Shown here piece by piece: positions 1 through 10,870 of a stretch of DNA of 64,000 nucleotides. The notes under the pieces were generated by a model. It ran no database searches and was not told the DNA's origin. It worked only from the letters and a program-made list of their open reading frames with translations. This DNA comes from Artemia franciscana (taxonomy: Eukaryota > Arthropoda > Branchiopoda > Anostraca > Artemiidae), in the NCBI RefSeq assembly GCF_032884065.1, contig NW_027062649.1:3517355-3581354 (forward strand), given 5' to 3'. Both the position numbers and the translations under genes were made by a program. How positions within the stretch are numbered: the stretch's first letter is position 1; each line of letters opens with the position of its first letter.

Positions 1-2
1 AC

Positions 3-182
3 AAACGTTACGTTGACGATGGCTTTGAAATTATTCTATTTGGCGCCAGAGGAGTGGCAGAGGAGCTAAATATTCAACCAACATTTGAAACAGAAACCCT
101 GCCAACTCGCTTGAAAAAGAAGAAAAAACAGTCTGATTACGAAGCAGATGATGAACCTTACCACCCGTTGCTTACACTTAAC
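3..182 (+). pseudogene. hAT/ZMYM-like transposase C-terminal fragment
   Basis: An open frame enters from the left window edge and ends in a stop at 240-242. Its first ~55 residues have the pattern of the C-terminal part of ZMYM/TTF-type hAT transposases: an alanine-containing helix, the stretch ELNIQPTF, an arginine followed by a run of lysines (RLKKKKK), then SDYEADDEPY. After about base 182 the frame reads low-complexity LNYTLNYN sequence that looks non-coding. Only the tail is visible, because the window starts inside it. It could also be an exon end of a host gene domesticated from such a transposase. The family call rests on remembered motif shape. Confidence 0.4.
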
Positions 183-283
183 TATACACTTAACTATAAT
201 ATATCTTTACACTTAAACTATAATTGTGTCCCAATTCCTTAAGAGAATGGCCCCTGGATCACAGAGGCTGAAAAATAAATAGT

Positions 284-1262
284 TGAAATTACTAAAAATA
301 CTTTAGCGTAAAGAGCCAGGTATTACGAGGAGGTGAGCCCCTCATATGCGTAATAATTTCTGTTCGTTTTATGTTTTAATGCTGCTCCTTACTCTCAGTC
401 GAAAAAGTTTTTCATATTTATTTATTTTTTTTTTTTTTAAACAGTGTTAGAAAGTCCTGTGCCCCCTTCATTGAAATTCTCTTCCCCCATGACAAATTTC
501 TTGATGGAAAGATCCTCCCACGTCCCCTCCCTTCATTTTCTCCCCCCTCCGCCCTCCTCAAATCAAAAAAGTCGACCTGAAAACGTCTGTATACTTCCCA
601 ATAGCCATTAGTATATGTAAACAACAGTCAAAGTTTGTAACTTATAGCCCCTCCCACGGGGAATGTGGGGGAGTAAGTCGTCCCCAAAGACATAGTTATT
701 AGGTTTTTTGACTATGTTGAATAAAATGACTATCTCAGAATTTTTACCAGGTGACTTTGGGGGAAAATGAGCGTGGGAGGGGGCCTAGGTGCCCTCCAAT
801 TTTGTTGGTCGCTTAAAAACGCACTAGAACTTTTAATTTCTGTTAGAAGGAGCCCTCTCGCGACATTTTAGGACCACTGGGTCGATATGATCATTCCTAA
901 AAAAAAAATAAACGCGCATCCGTGATCTCTCTTCTGGCAAAAAATGGGAAAATGCACATCTTTGTCGATATGAGCTTGAAACTTCTACAATAGAGTTCTC
1001 TGATACGCTGTATCTGATGGTTTGATTTTCGTTGCGATGACTTTTAAGGGGTGTTTCCCCACTAACGGCAAATTTTCTCAGGCTCGTAACTTTTGATGGG
1101 TAAGACTAAACTTGATGAAACTTATATGCTTAAAATTAGCATTGAAATGTGATTCTTTTGATGTAACTATTTGTATCAAAATTTCATCTTTTAGAGTTTC
1201 GGTTACTATTGAGCCGGGTCGCTGCTTACTACAGTTCGTTACCACGAACTGTTTAATAGGGC
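284..1262 (+). mobile_element. Dispersed ~1-kb element X, near full-length copy
   Basis: Begins with a head motif (ACTTTAGCGTAAAGAG, then GAGGAGGTGAGCCCCT and TTTCTGTTCGTTTTA) and ends with a perfect hairpin at 1231-1252, stem ACAGTTCGT, loop TACC. Parts recur elsewhere in the window. Heads: 17233-17335, 17515-17640, 19272-19391 (minus), 20288-20408, 63418-63522 (minus), 63563-63668. Tails: 30545-30870 and 18880-19255 (minus). No long ORF is present, so it is non-autonomous. The class is unknown; the 3'-terminal hairpin would suit a rolling-circle derivative. Short ORFs inside it are not credible genes. Confidence 0.7.
1231..1252 (+). other. Terminal hairpin of element X
   Basis: Perfect 9-bp stem (ACAGTTCGT / ACGAACTGT) with a 4-nt loop. 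The second X tail, at 30838-30859, keeps the left arm and loop but carries ACGAACCGC on the right arm, so that copy has decayed. Confidence 0.75.
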
Positions 1263-2089
1263 TCGTGACTCACCTGCGGAGTTTTGTGGCAGTAGGTGTT
1301 ATAAAGTACTCGCTCTAGACCCTTTGATGGTGATAGCTACCTCTTCTGTCAGGTCGTTAACTATTTGTGTCTTATGAGACAGTTCCTTCAGTGGGAATTT
1401 TTTGTCTATTGCCAAGAGAAAAATAGATCTTCAACACAAAATTTTCTGTCCAAAACATTGATAATTTAGAACCGTTTCTAAAAACTCAACTACCTAAAGT
1501 TTACCTGAACAATAGAAATTAATACCATTCCCAAAAAATGCTATCTATCTTCTGTGACAACCTGGATGTGCTTGCACCCATTTGTTTTATTGAAATATAA
1601 CGGCTGAAGTAGTAATAGAAGTAACTTTGAATGTTGCCACTTAATATCCCCATTCGTTCTCGAGATATAGCTGAGATGTCTTATTGACAACAACATACAC
1701 AACGTCTTTTGTTTTAGTTTCAAATAAACATTTAGCTTTAAAGTATAAAGGTGAAATTGCATAATTGTGGTGGGTTGTTATATAAAATATCCCCTAGACA
1801 CATAGTAAATGGGCCGCTCTACTATGCTGAAAGAAATGGCTGTCTCAAAATGTTTATTCGACATGTTTAGAAAACGAATTGGCTTGCGAGGAATGTTGCC
1901 TGTCCCTAATCCCTTTTGACCCTTCAAAAGGGCACTAAGACTTTTAATTTCCTATCGAATTGCTCTGTTCTTTAAAAGTTCTAATTATATTACCAGTTAC
2001 TGTAGACTGGTGCTGCCTACTATAATGCTTGTAAGCCCTTTTGAAAACCTGCATGCGTAAAGGTCCTGCGTAAACCTTTACGTATGAGC
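1263..2089. other. No gene; AT-rich sequence with a faint diverged repeat
   Basis: No credible coding region. Around 1850-1970 there is a faint match to the 'CCCTTTTGACCCTTCAAAAGGGCACTAAGACTTTTAAT' type of repeat seen better at 16530-17050 and 63840-63900 (positions and shape given; exact similarity not measured). The 73-aa minus-strand frame at 1541-1762 has no recognisable domain. Confidence 0.5.
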
Positions 2090-2260
2090 AAATACCATAT
2101 GAGCTCTTGGCTCTTTCGACCTCGTTACAAGTGCCATATGAGCTCTTAGCTCTTGTTGTTTAATTGAAACTCCCAAAAACTATGCCCCTACAGTTTCACC
2201 TTAATACCCTTAGCGTCATTAGTTACATTAACGGTAGTGGTAGTATTAACTATTTTTAAT
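2090..2260 (-). repeat. 5' end of element P plus flank (second copy)
   Basis: On the minus strand this carries the P head (AACAAGAGCTAAGAGCTCAT then ATGGCACTTG) starting at 2157. About 100 bp of flank at 2158-2260 is also homologous to 3535-3630. Because flank and head are both shared with 3462-3630, this looks like a local duplication rather than an independent insertion. Confidence 0.65.
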
Positions 2261-2294
2261 TATTTTTATTTCAGAAGTGGTAGTATTAATTATT

Positions 2295-3534
2295 TTTTAA
2301 CTTTGATTTGGGGGGACCGAAAATCTATGAAAACGCTTAAAGCGGAGGGATGAGGATGAAACTTGGTGGAAAGAATAAGCACAAGTCCAAGATAGATGAC
2401 TGATATAACCGAACCAGATCCGCTCTTTTTGGTGGAGTTGGGTAAAAAGGAAAAATTAGGAAAAATAAGGTATTTGTAACTTACGAACGGGCGATCTTAA
2501 TGAAATTTTTTATCTAGAAGGATCTTGTCCTTTAGAACTCTCATTTTAAATTTCGACCAGATCCGGCGACACTGAAAGGAGTTGGAGGGGGAAACCGGAA
2601 TTCTTGGAAAACGTAATTCTTGGTAGATCTTAATAAATATCTAACGATCCGGGTGATCGGATCTTAAAGAAACTTGATATATAGAAGAATCTTATGTCTC
2701 AGATGTTCCATTTTCAATTCGAATCGGATCCGGGGACATAGAGGGTTGGAGGGGGAAAACCGAAATCTTGGAAACCGGAAATCTCGGAAAACCCTTAGAG
2801 GGGAGAGTTCGGAATGAAACTTGATGGGTAGAATAAGCACAAGTTTTAGATACAAGATTGACATAATTGGTACGGATCCGTTCTATTTTAGGGAGCTGGG
2901 ATTGTTAATTTGGAAAAATCAGAAAAATTGAGGTATTTTTAACTTGAGAACTGGTGACCGGATCTTAATGAAATTTGATATTTAGAAGGAACTCATGTCT
3001 AAGAGCTCTTATTTCAAATCCCGACCAGATCTTTTGACATTGGGGAAGTTGGAGGGAAAAACAGGATATCTTGGAAAAATTTATAAATGTCGTAGATATG
3101 TTATTGACGTAACCGGACTGGATCCGCTCTCTTTAGTGGAGTTTGGTTGTGGGGTTCAGTGCTTTGGTGAATTTTGTGCTTTCGGACGTGTTGGGACAAT
3201 GAAAATTGGCAGGCATGTCAGGGAACTACACAGATTGACTTGATTAAGTAGTTTTCTTCGATTCAACCGTCTGGGGGGCTGAGGAGGGTGGAAAAAGTAG
3301 AAAAAATGAGGTATTTTCAACTTACGAGTTGGTGATCGGATCTTAATGAATTTTAATATTTAGAAGGACCTCGTGACTCAGAGCTCTTATTTTAAATCCT
3401 GACCGGCATTAAGCTTCTGATTTTCCTTTTAAAGTAATCTATTGATTCTTAGAATTTTGCTAGAGCTCATACCATATGAGCTCTTGACTCTTTCGACCTC
3501 GTCACAAGTGCCATATGAGCTCTTAGCTCTTGTT
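2295..3534 (-). mobile_element. Element P copy A, 3'-truncated
   Basis: Minus-strand copy of the P repeat. Its head is at 3534 and its 10-bp subterminal repeat (seen as CAAGTGCCAT on the plus strand) at 3505-3514. It then runs through about four diverged internal units (key pieces: GGATCCG, GATCTTAATGAAATTTGATAT, AGAGCTCTTATTT) to about 2295. The GACA microsatellite and the 3' hairpin found in copies B and C are missing. The 82-aa frame at 2995-3243 crosses repeat units and is not a gene. Confidence 0.7.
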
Positions 3535-3630
3535 GTTTAATTGAAACTCCCCTAAAAGTTTCTTTTTATTACCCTTAGCGTTATTAGTTACATTAAAGGT
3601 AGTGGTAGTATTAATAGTAATCGTGTATTG
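3462..3630 (-). repeat. P head and flank, duplicate of 2090-2260
   Basis: Shared landmarks in the same order and spacing: CATATGAGCTCTTG, CACAAGTGCCATATGAGC, TTGTTGTTTAATTGAAACTCC, then TACATTAA-GGTAGTGGTAGTATTAA. The offset between the two copies is about 1.37 kb. Confidence 0.65.
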
Positions 3631-3750
3631 CCTTCTGGCTAGTTCAAATTTTGCCAAAACTTACCCAAATTTTTATAGAGGCGTTCCTTGGACGAGCGAA
3701 AATCGTGGCTGAACAAATTCCTTTCTAATCTAACAGCTTGAGCAAAATCA

Positions 3751-3880
3751 ACCGTGGACAGGTTATCTAGTAAAGATAAGACCCCAGTTACTCGCCAAAG
3801 AGGGGTTTATCAAATACCCTGTGACTGTGGCAATTACTGTGTCGGCAGGACCCATCAGAATCTAGATCACGATCTTAGAT
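3751..3880 (+). pseudogene. Penelope-like element GIY-YIG endonuclease fragment
   Basis: The reading frame through this segment contains SKDKTPVTRQRG, then GVYQIPCDCGNYCVGRTHQN. This is the GIY-YIG core (GVY ... CVG) with the CxC pair that Penelope-like elements carry between the two halves. It matches the start of the domain whose remainder is preserved at 19711-20139. After about residue 40 the frame runs into unrelated repeat sequence (WRHHWLNTTTLG...), so the endonuclease is cut short. Upstream, 3640-3750 may be degraded reverse-transcriptase-to-endonuclease linker but has stops. Pseudogene. Confidence 0.65.
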
Positions 3881-3884
3881 CTAG

Positions 3885-5790
3885 ATGGCGCCATCATTGG
3901 CTCAATACAACCACCCTGGGAAAAATACAAATTCTTTCTTAAAGCTATGGCCTATTAAGGTATTTTTTGGCTTGAAATGTCAATATGCCAGTTTTAAGAA
4001 AAAAATGCAACCAATTTCAAGGCCGGTTACTGGCAAAACTACATGGCATACTTGTATACATTGATTCTTGTTACCCTTGCCTTGTAACCCCATACAATTT
4101 GATCCTATTGAAGTTATGGTGCCATCATTGGTTCAATACAACCACCCTGGGAAAAATACAAATTCTTTCTTAAAGTTATGGCCCATCAAGGTATTCTTTG
4201 GCTTGTAAAGTCAGTATGCCAGTCTTAAAAAGAAAACATTTAGCCAATTTCAATGCCAGGGCCATCACGTGGTTTGCCGCAAACATCGGTACATTGAATT
4301 TTGTTGTAAGTAGCAACGTCTAATTGAATCACCTTTGTCTGCTTCTCTCTTTTCGGGAAAATGTAGGGCTCTACAGAGAATATGTATAAAGTTAAAGGGT
4401 CCCAGTGACGTTATTAATATATACGTAGTTTTCGGTATCTTTTAAAGTTTATAGGGCTTTGCACCATATGTCGTTAGCATAGAAGGGTATGATGGGGTTT
4501 TTCCTCAACCATAACATTTCCTTCTTCTTTACTTTCATTTTTGACTTTTTAATTTGTTCTACTCCGCGTTTTTGCAGGTCTTGTAACTGCAAGTTTCTTT
4601 GTCCTTCATTTTTTTTAATATATATTGTTACCTTTTTTACACAAATATTCTAGCTGGATATTTATTTATTCTTCATTCCCGTACTATGAAACTGCTGAAA
4701 ACACGTTTTACAAATAGGCTCATTACGCTTGATACTTTTTCCTTGACTATAGTTCTTATGTAATTTTGCCTTTCATTAACTGTAAAAAAGATTTGAGTAC
4801 TCTTGTGTCAAAAGTAACGTAAATAAGCTCTTGAAATGTGCTCATTAAATTGACGTTACATATGGTATTTTCCCCCAAAAGTATGGCTCTAACAAATTCC
4901 CTCAAACCTGCTAGAGATCACCTGGATCACCATTCTATTGTCGCTTGTCTTCAAATTGCAGCATATTCTTGATGTCCTGGCGTCAGCAGAGGTTTGATAC
5001 AACCACCTTGGAGAAAATTCAAAGTTTCGTTTAAAGTTTTTACCTGTTTAATTTGTTTTTGGTGCCAAAGATATCCACCTGCACGTTTTAACAAAAAAAA
5101 AAAAAAAAACAAAAAAAAAAACAACTATGCAGTCAATTTAGAGGCTAGACCCCGGCACGGCTACGTGGCAAGTTTTTATCTATTGATTTTTGTTGTCACT
5201 TGTCACTTGTCTTCTAGCCGCAGCCAGTGGGGGCGGCTTGATGATTCATTTTATGAAATCAACATAGGCTCGATACAACTATCCCGAGAAGAAAAAATAC
5301 AAATTCTTCCTTAAAGCTGTGATCTATTTTTGATCATTTTCTGTTAAAATTTTTGATATGCCAGTTTTCAAAAGAAAAACTATATGGCTGATTTTGAGGC
5401 CGGAATCCTGCGTGGCTATGCAGCAAGGTTGTATATACTTATCCTAATTATCACTTATCCTCTAGCTTCAGGCAATTTGAGCATCTTCTCGATGTCATGG
5501 TCTGGGGCCCGATATAGCTACACAGCAGGCTAGTATTTATTGATTCTAATTGTCGGTTATCTCTTAAGTGTTGACAATGCATGCCTCTTTTTAATTTCGT
5601 TGTATTGCCAAGGGTTCGATAGAACCACCCTTGGAAAAATAAAAGTTTTGACCTATTTGGATCGTTTTTGTTTTGTGCTAGAAATATCAATTTACCAGTT
5701 TTACCAAAGTAAAAACCCATGTAGCCAATTTCGATGGCTCTGGTACTGGGCATGGAGAAGGCTTGTATATATTGATTCTCGTTTTAAGTA
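3885..5790 (+). repeat. Cluster of five diverged ~200-240 bp repeats
   Basis: Units start near 3890, 4128, 4988, 5265 and 5605. Each has a TCAATACAACCACCCTGGG-like start, then AAATACAAATTCTTTCTTAAAG, a YATGCCAGTTTTA block, CCAATTT-AGGCC, and a TTGTATACATTGATTCTTGTT end. The first two are close; the others are strongly diverged and carry insertions. Several short ORFs here end in the same peptide (TLGKIQILS) only because they sit on the same repeat. No gene is supported. Confidence 0.65.
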
Positions 5791-6850
5791 AAAACTTTCA
5801 AATAATTCACCTTTTCGCTGCTTTTTCCTCGGGAAAATAGAAAGTTCTACAGGGAATATTCATAACTTTGAAAGGTCCCAAAGACATAATTAATTTTTTT
5901 GTAGTTAATAGTATTTTAGGTTTGTAGAGAATTTGTGCCAAATTTCGTTGGCGTCGAAGATTATGATAGTGCTGTTTCTCTAATGTAATACTTCTTTTTT
6001 TCTTCTGCATTTTTTGTGACTAAAAAAAGAAAATTCTCCTCTTTTTTGTCGCGCGTCTTGTAACTGCATGTTTCTTTATGCTTTACTTTTGCTTTTGTCT
6101 CGTTGTAGTTGGCGTTGATACTGGCATTCTAACAATATATTTCTTTGTTCCGCATTTTGATTATCATTACTTTAGATATTTTTTTAATACCCTTTTCCTT
6201 AATTGCTCGGTTTGGTCTTGTTACATTCGATGGTCCAGGTTTTTCATTTGTGCTCTAGGCATTACCAAACTACATAAAATTCCTTTGTAAATAAACTCAT
6301 TACACTTGAACAGTACTTTACAAATAGCTATATTTTTTCGTAATGTTGCATTTGTAATCAATTAAAAATCGATATGATCACTTTGGGGGCGGGGGAGATC
6401 ATAATTTATTTTATTGAAACGTTTTCTTAAGTGCAACGTCATTGAGATAATTTTTTCCAAAATTGAATTTCTAAGCGAATTATGTCTGTCTCGTGATATA
6501 TTGTTCTGATTCTCGCTGCTGTTACATGTCATGTATTCACATTTTTGTTTTCACTTTTGCTTTTGACTTGCTTTATTTCTCGCTGTCGCTTACTTCTAAC
6601 TGGATATTTTTTGTCCCTCACTTTCAGTTTTGACTCGTTCTACTTATCACTTTCGCAAGTATTTTAACCTTATATTATTTTTTGGCTATTTTTCTAAGTT
6701 ATTCATTGGTCATATAAGCATTATGAAGCTATATACTGAAACTATAAAACTATATACTATATACTGAAAATGCCTTTTGTAAATAGACTCATTACCCTTG
6801 GCATTTTATTCTTGACCTATGTTTCTGCGTCATTGACATTAAAATTGATA
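4310..6850. repeat. Diverged large duplication, roughly 4.31-4.76 kb versus 5.79-6.33 kb
   Basis: The same landmark order appears twice: an AATTCACCTTT-like start, CTCGGGAAAATAGAAAGTTCTACAG, GGTCCCA-GACRT, TGCACCATATGTCGTTAGC, then CTTCTTCTTT and TGTAACTGCA. The tail block, with TTTACAAATAGGCTCATTAC, recurs near 4707, 6285 and 6780. It appears to belong to the same repeat complex as 3885-5790. No ORF in it has a recognisable domain. Confidence 0.5.
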
Positions 6851-7286
6851 CAATCACTTTTATGGCGAATAAAGACGTATGTAAGCACATGGAATGTGCT
6901 TAAGATCCAAAATTAAAGCTCTCCATAAATTTTGTTAACTAGTTTTCCACATAGATTCTTATAGGCAAAAAAAACATATGAGAAATATATATTATAGAGA
7001 AATATATATTATGAGAAAAATATACTTATAGGCAAAACATATCAAGAAAGATATGAAGCCTTTTTCGAGAAAGATATAAAAATTCAAATATATAGGCCAA
7101 TTATTACTTGTTTATAGAGACAAGATATTAAATATAGTTCGTGATAAAATAAAACATGACTGGTAAAACTGCCGCTTAAGACGTGTAACAAATTAGCCAT
7201 GACATGGAAAAGAATTATAAAATTTAATATTATTTATCAAGCTTACCCTCTGAAACTAAACCCTAAACAAAATTTACATCATGCAG
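6851..7286. other. No gene; AT-rich
   Basis: AT-rich sequence with local ATATATTATAGAGAAATATATATTATGAG repetition near 6985-7020 (short tandem). Nothing else recognised. Confidence 0.5.
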
Positions 7287-7535
7287 AAAGTTACACAAAT
7301 GTGGTAGAATCCCCAGACATTATAAACCATTTCTGAATCATTACAACAATGTAGTAAGGTTTTTGTAACTTACCAATATGGTAAGTTACACAAATGTGGT
7401 AGAATCCAAAGACATTATAAACCATTTCTGAATCATTACCACAATGTGGTAAAGTTTATGTAACTTACCAATATGTCAAGTTACACAAATGTGGTAGAAT
7501 CCAAAGACATTATAAACTATTTCTAAATCATTAGA
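7287..7535 (+). repeat. 95-bp tandem repeat, about 2.6 copies
   Basis: GTTACACAAATGTGGTAGAATCC recurs at 7290, 7385 and 7480, an exact 95-bp period. Each unit boundary carries a perfect inverted repeat, GTAACTTACC-AATAT-GGTAAGTTAC (7364-7388), and there is a smaller ACCACAATGTGGT palindrome within the unit. Non-coding. Confidence 0.85.
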
Positions 7536-8198
7536 AAATTACAAAAAGGATAAAAAAACCTAAATAAGAATTGTCAAAGAAAAACATAAGGAAATTGCAT
7601 CAAAAGTGCTTAAAAAGTTTTGTTGTAATTTAAAAATATGCAGTCTCAGATGTATTCTACTGAAATTCAGAATTGCTTAATTTTTTGAACATAACAACTT
7701 TGTTTAGAAATGTCTCGGTGCATAGATGTAAATTTCATATCTATGTAAGAAACGAATTCAACTCTTATCTCTATTCGCTTGTTAAGAGACGAAGGCCAAA
7801 GTTATTAATCATAGCAAGGGATGAGTCAATAAAACATCTGTTCTAAGACTCAAGAGATAAACTAAACCATGAAAAAGGCGGCCATGTCTGCCATAGGCCA
7901 CATTTAGGCACAAGGCTGAAGACACAAGCTGCTTATCCTAGTGATTAAAATGAGTCAAAGAAGAATAGAAAGACTCATGAAGAGGCCTTTGGACGGCCAT
8001 AATATCCGCAAATCAATGCTTACATTATTTTAAGCCTAAACTGACAGGGTGAAAAAAAGAGCCTGACTGGAAAATGGGGCTGGCTAATGGACCCCAGTCT
8101 AAAAAAATTTGAAAAAATACCGTTTTAAATGTATTGCCATTTTGCTCAAGACACTCAGATCAATCAGTTAGAAATACTTAAATACAAAAATACTCCCA
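7536..8198. other. No gene recognised
   Basis: AT-rich flank on the 3' side of the piggyBac remnant. It should contain that element's 3' inverted repeat if one survives. I found no TTAA followed by CCC-type terminal sequence here. Confidence 0.4.
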
Positions 8199-9290
8199 CT
8201 ATTCGCATTTGAGGCATACAAGCTTGTCATGTTCCATGCACATATTTTATTGACAAGCACTGCAGGTATACTTTGATTTTCTCTCCTTTCTTCGGGGGCT
8301 AGCTTTATCAGCACTTTTCTTCTAGCTAATTCATTTTCTTGGAGTCTTGAGTAGCTCAGAATTACGTTGGCATTTACTCAGGCTATTTCCATGATCGTAA
8401 GTCACACCACCATGGACCATCTTCTTATGCGGTGGCTAGTCAGGTAATTTGAAAAAAAATTGTCTAGAGAGTCTCCACTTTTTGTTGGGTTGTAAGTCAT
8501 AATTATCTCTCATTTACTAGTCTCATGATCAATAAATACTAAAAAGTAAATCGATAAAGCATGAAAGATAAAAAAAGAGGAAGCCAGAAGATGGACGAGT
8601 TGGGTTCCCTTTTATGACTAGCTAGGATATGGGTGAGATTTTACTTTTTTTCTCACTGTGCCTACATAGGTAATTCCCAAGGGTTTAAGCATTTCTATAA
8701 GCTCTACTGATGGAAATCAGCTGTTGGCTTTAATGTTGCTGTTTAAACCCTTCAAGTGATCGACAAAGGTCATGAGAGTTAACATTGGAAATGAAGCATT
8801 CTGGATTTCAACCACAGGTGTTTCCTTTCCATCATAGACAAAGGCATTAGACCTTAGGTGGAAGACCTTTAGGCACAAAATTTTTATTCCATACTTTGTT
8901 AGGTTTTGAGGGTTAGGTTTAGGTTTTGCATTTTAAATTTGCACCGTCCTCTAAATGCAGCTAACATTGTATCAATCGTTAAGTACTTGTCTGGTGAGTA
9001 ATATGCTTTGCAGTATGTGATGAAGAGGTCAAAAATCTTTTTGATGGGAGCTAGAGGTCCACCTCTCTTATGGCGTGTGTGCCTATTATTGAACTGAAGA
9101 CAATTTTCCAAATAATGGAATCGTACAAGGCTAATCGTAGTGCGGAAAATATCTAGTACAATTCCATCAGATGCAAAGGAACTTTCAAAATCCTTACTGC
9201 CTGACTTGAATCCTCCCTACAGAAGGCCTAAAAAGGCTTGACTCTCTTTGACATCAACTGAGTATAAGTCATTACATCTTCAGACTCAGT
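8199..9290 (-). pseudogene. piggyBac-type transposase, decayed
   Basis: Reading the minus strand across frame breaks gives, in order: QAFLGLL, then an in-frame TAG (9219-9217); IFRTTISLVRFHYLENCLQF; LAPIKKIFDLF; YLTIDTMLAAFRGRCKF (first catalytic Asp region); KYGIKILCL after a frameshift near 8895; NAFVYDGKE; FPSVELIEML and ITYVGTVRKK, with a stop where the conserved DN is expected; ETSK, IIMTYNPTKSGDSLDNFF and RIRRWS; and a C-terminal Cys-rich tail with CSAC, CMEH and CLKC ending at 8199. This is the full order of the piggyBac catalytic core and cross-brace domain. Several stops and frameshifts make it non-functional. The longest open piece is 8899-9111 (70 aa). Confidence 0.85.
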
Positions 9291-10069
9291 ATGACTTCCA
9301 AGGTATTAGGGAGAGATCCAAGTGTTGTAAATAAAAAAAATTTAAGATGACAGTAGACTGTTAAATCAAAAAAATCTTTGCTGTGATTTGACGTTTTGGG
9401 AACATAGCAATTTATTTTGCCAAGTTTTTATTTGTAAAATATCAAGACCAATATTAATATTTTAAGATAAACGCAATTCGGGTATACTTTTGCAGGGGAA
9501 TACATTATGATTTAGGTCCTTTCTTTCTCAGCTTTTATTTTCCTTTTGTTATGATATGTGTTCAAGGCTTGCAAAAACACTAATGTTCTTTAAACTAATT
9601 ATAATTTTTATTCTTTATCAATCAAACTTTCGTCATTTTTTTCTTATGCTACAACAAACATCTCTTAGTTTCCCTATTTTACCCAAATTTATAAGCTAAA
9701 GGATTTTGTCATGAATCGTTGAAAAAGATGTAGAGGTCAAATTAAAATAGTTACATGGAGCAAGAAAAGGCATTGCATCAGCTAAAGTTACACTAAGTTT
9801 ATTTTATAATAAAAAAAAAGGTTCATTATCCAGTACTTGCCTATCCAAAAGTATGCTTTAATTATAATGATTTTCTCGAACCAATAAGCCTGCAATATTC
9901 CTCATTTCTGAAGCACAAACAACTTAGTGTTTTTCAAAATAAGCCTATACATTAAATTCTGAAGGGGTCTAGCCTGGCATTATTTTAAATAAATTAAAGC
10001 GAGAGTAATTGTTCTCTAAAAAGCGTTTAAAATTAAACCTAGTTTATCTGCTAAGTCATAAACAAGTGA
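9291..10069. other. No gene; 5' flank of the piggyBac remnant
   Basis: Probably the N-terminal and 5' non-coding part of the piggyBac element. I could not trace recognisable protein sequence beyond about 9290. Confidence 0.4.
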
Positions 10070-10084
10070 CACATACTGCTGGGT

Positions 10085-10173
10085 GGGGTCTATCAAAACC
10101 CTGCAGGGTACGAGATCAACAAAACACTGTGTGCTGAGATCTAATAGACCTCACTTTACCAGTTAAGGGTTAA
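10085..10173 (-). mobile_element. Candidate piggyBac 5' terminal repeat with TTAA target site
   Basis: On the minus strand TTAA (10173-10170) is followed by CCCTTAACTGGTAAAGTGAG, then a subterminal inverted pair (GTGAGGTCTATTAG near 10150 and the GTGGGGTCTATCA form near 10085). piggyBac elements insert at TTAA, and many begin with a C-rich terminal repeat. The orientation suits the transposase remnant 0.8 kb away. The matching end was not found, so this is an inference. Confidence 0.4.
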
Positions 10174-10663
10174 AAATCAATCTTCTTTTTTTTTATTATA
10201 GACGGATATGAGGGAGATTTCCTCATGAGGAGACTTCTCTCATGAGGGAGATTCAAGTGGAATCGTAGTCCTTTCCATTAGTGAGTTGAAGTTTTTTTTT
10301 AAATTTTAATCTTAGGATTAAGGATTATTAGTTTCCATCTTTCTAGTGACATAGTAGGCCATGAAGCGACAAAATTTTTGGAATTTTGAGGATTACAAAG
10401 CGTCCTTTTCCGTAAAAAAATTTCTACCTTCTTAAAATGACCGCACATTACTATCTATTAACAAAAGTTTTGAACTGCTGGCATATATGATAGTATTGAA
10501 AAGCCATAACAGTTTTGATTTGTTCTCGATTTTGTATACTGAAATTTGGGGGGATAATACCTTAAATAATTTTTTTTTTAAACGCCGATGAAAATTTTAG
10601 CTCAGATCAACGATTATAAATTATAATATTTATACGTTATATCGATTTATAATATATACAATT

Positions 10664-10698
10664 TTGTCATGTCTGGCCAGTTCGGCTTAAGAACTTTC
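10664..10698 (+). repeat. 35-bp motif shared with the GIY-YIG element end at 20235-20269
   Basis: Runs from TTGTCATGTCTGGCCAG to GGCTTAAGAACTTTC and is identical over 35 bp to the extension outside the right inverted repeat of the element at 19418-20269. Here it stands alone beside a TA microsatellite, as would a solo terminus of the same element. Confidence 0.7.
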
Positions 10699-10710
10699 AT
10701 TATACAATAT

Positions 10711-10870
<160 letters not shown>

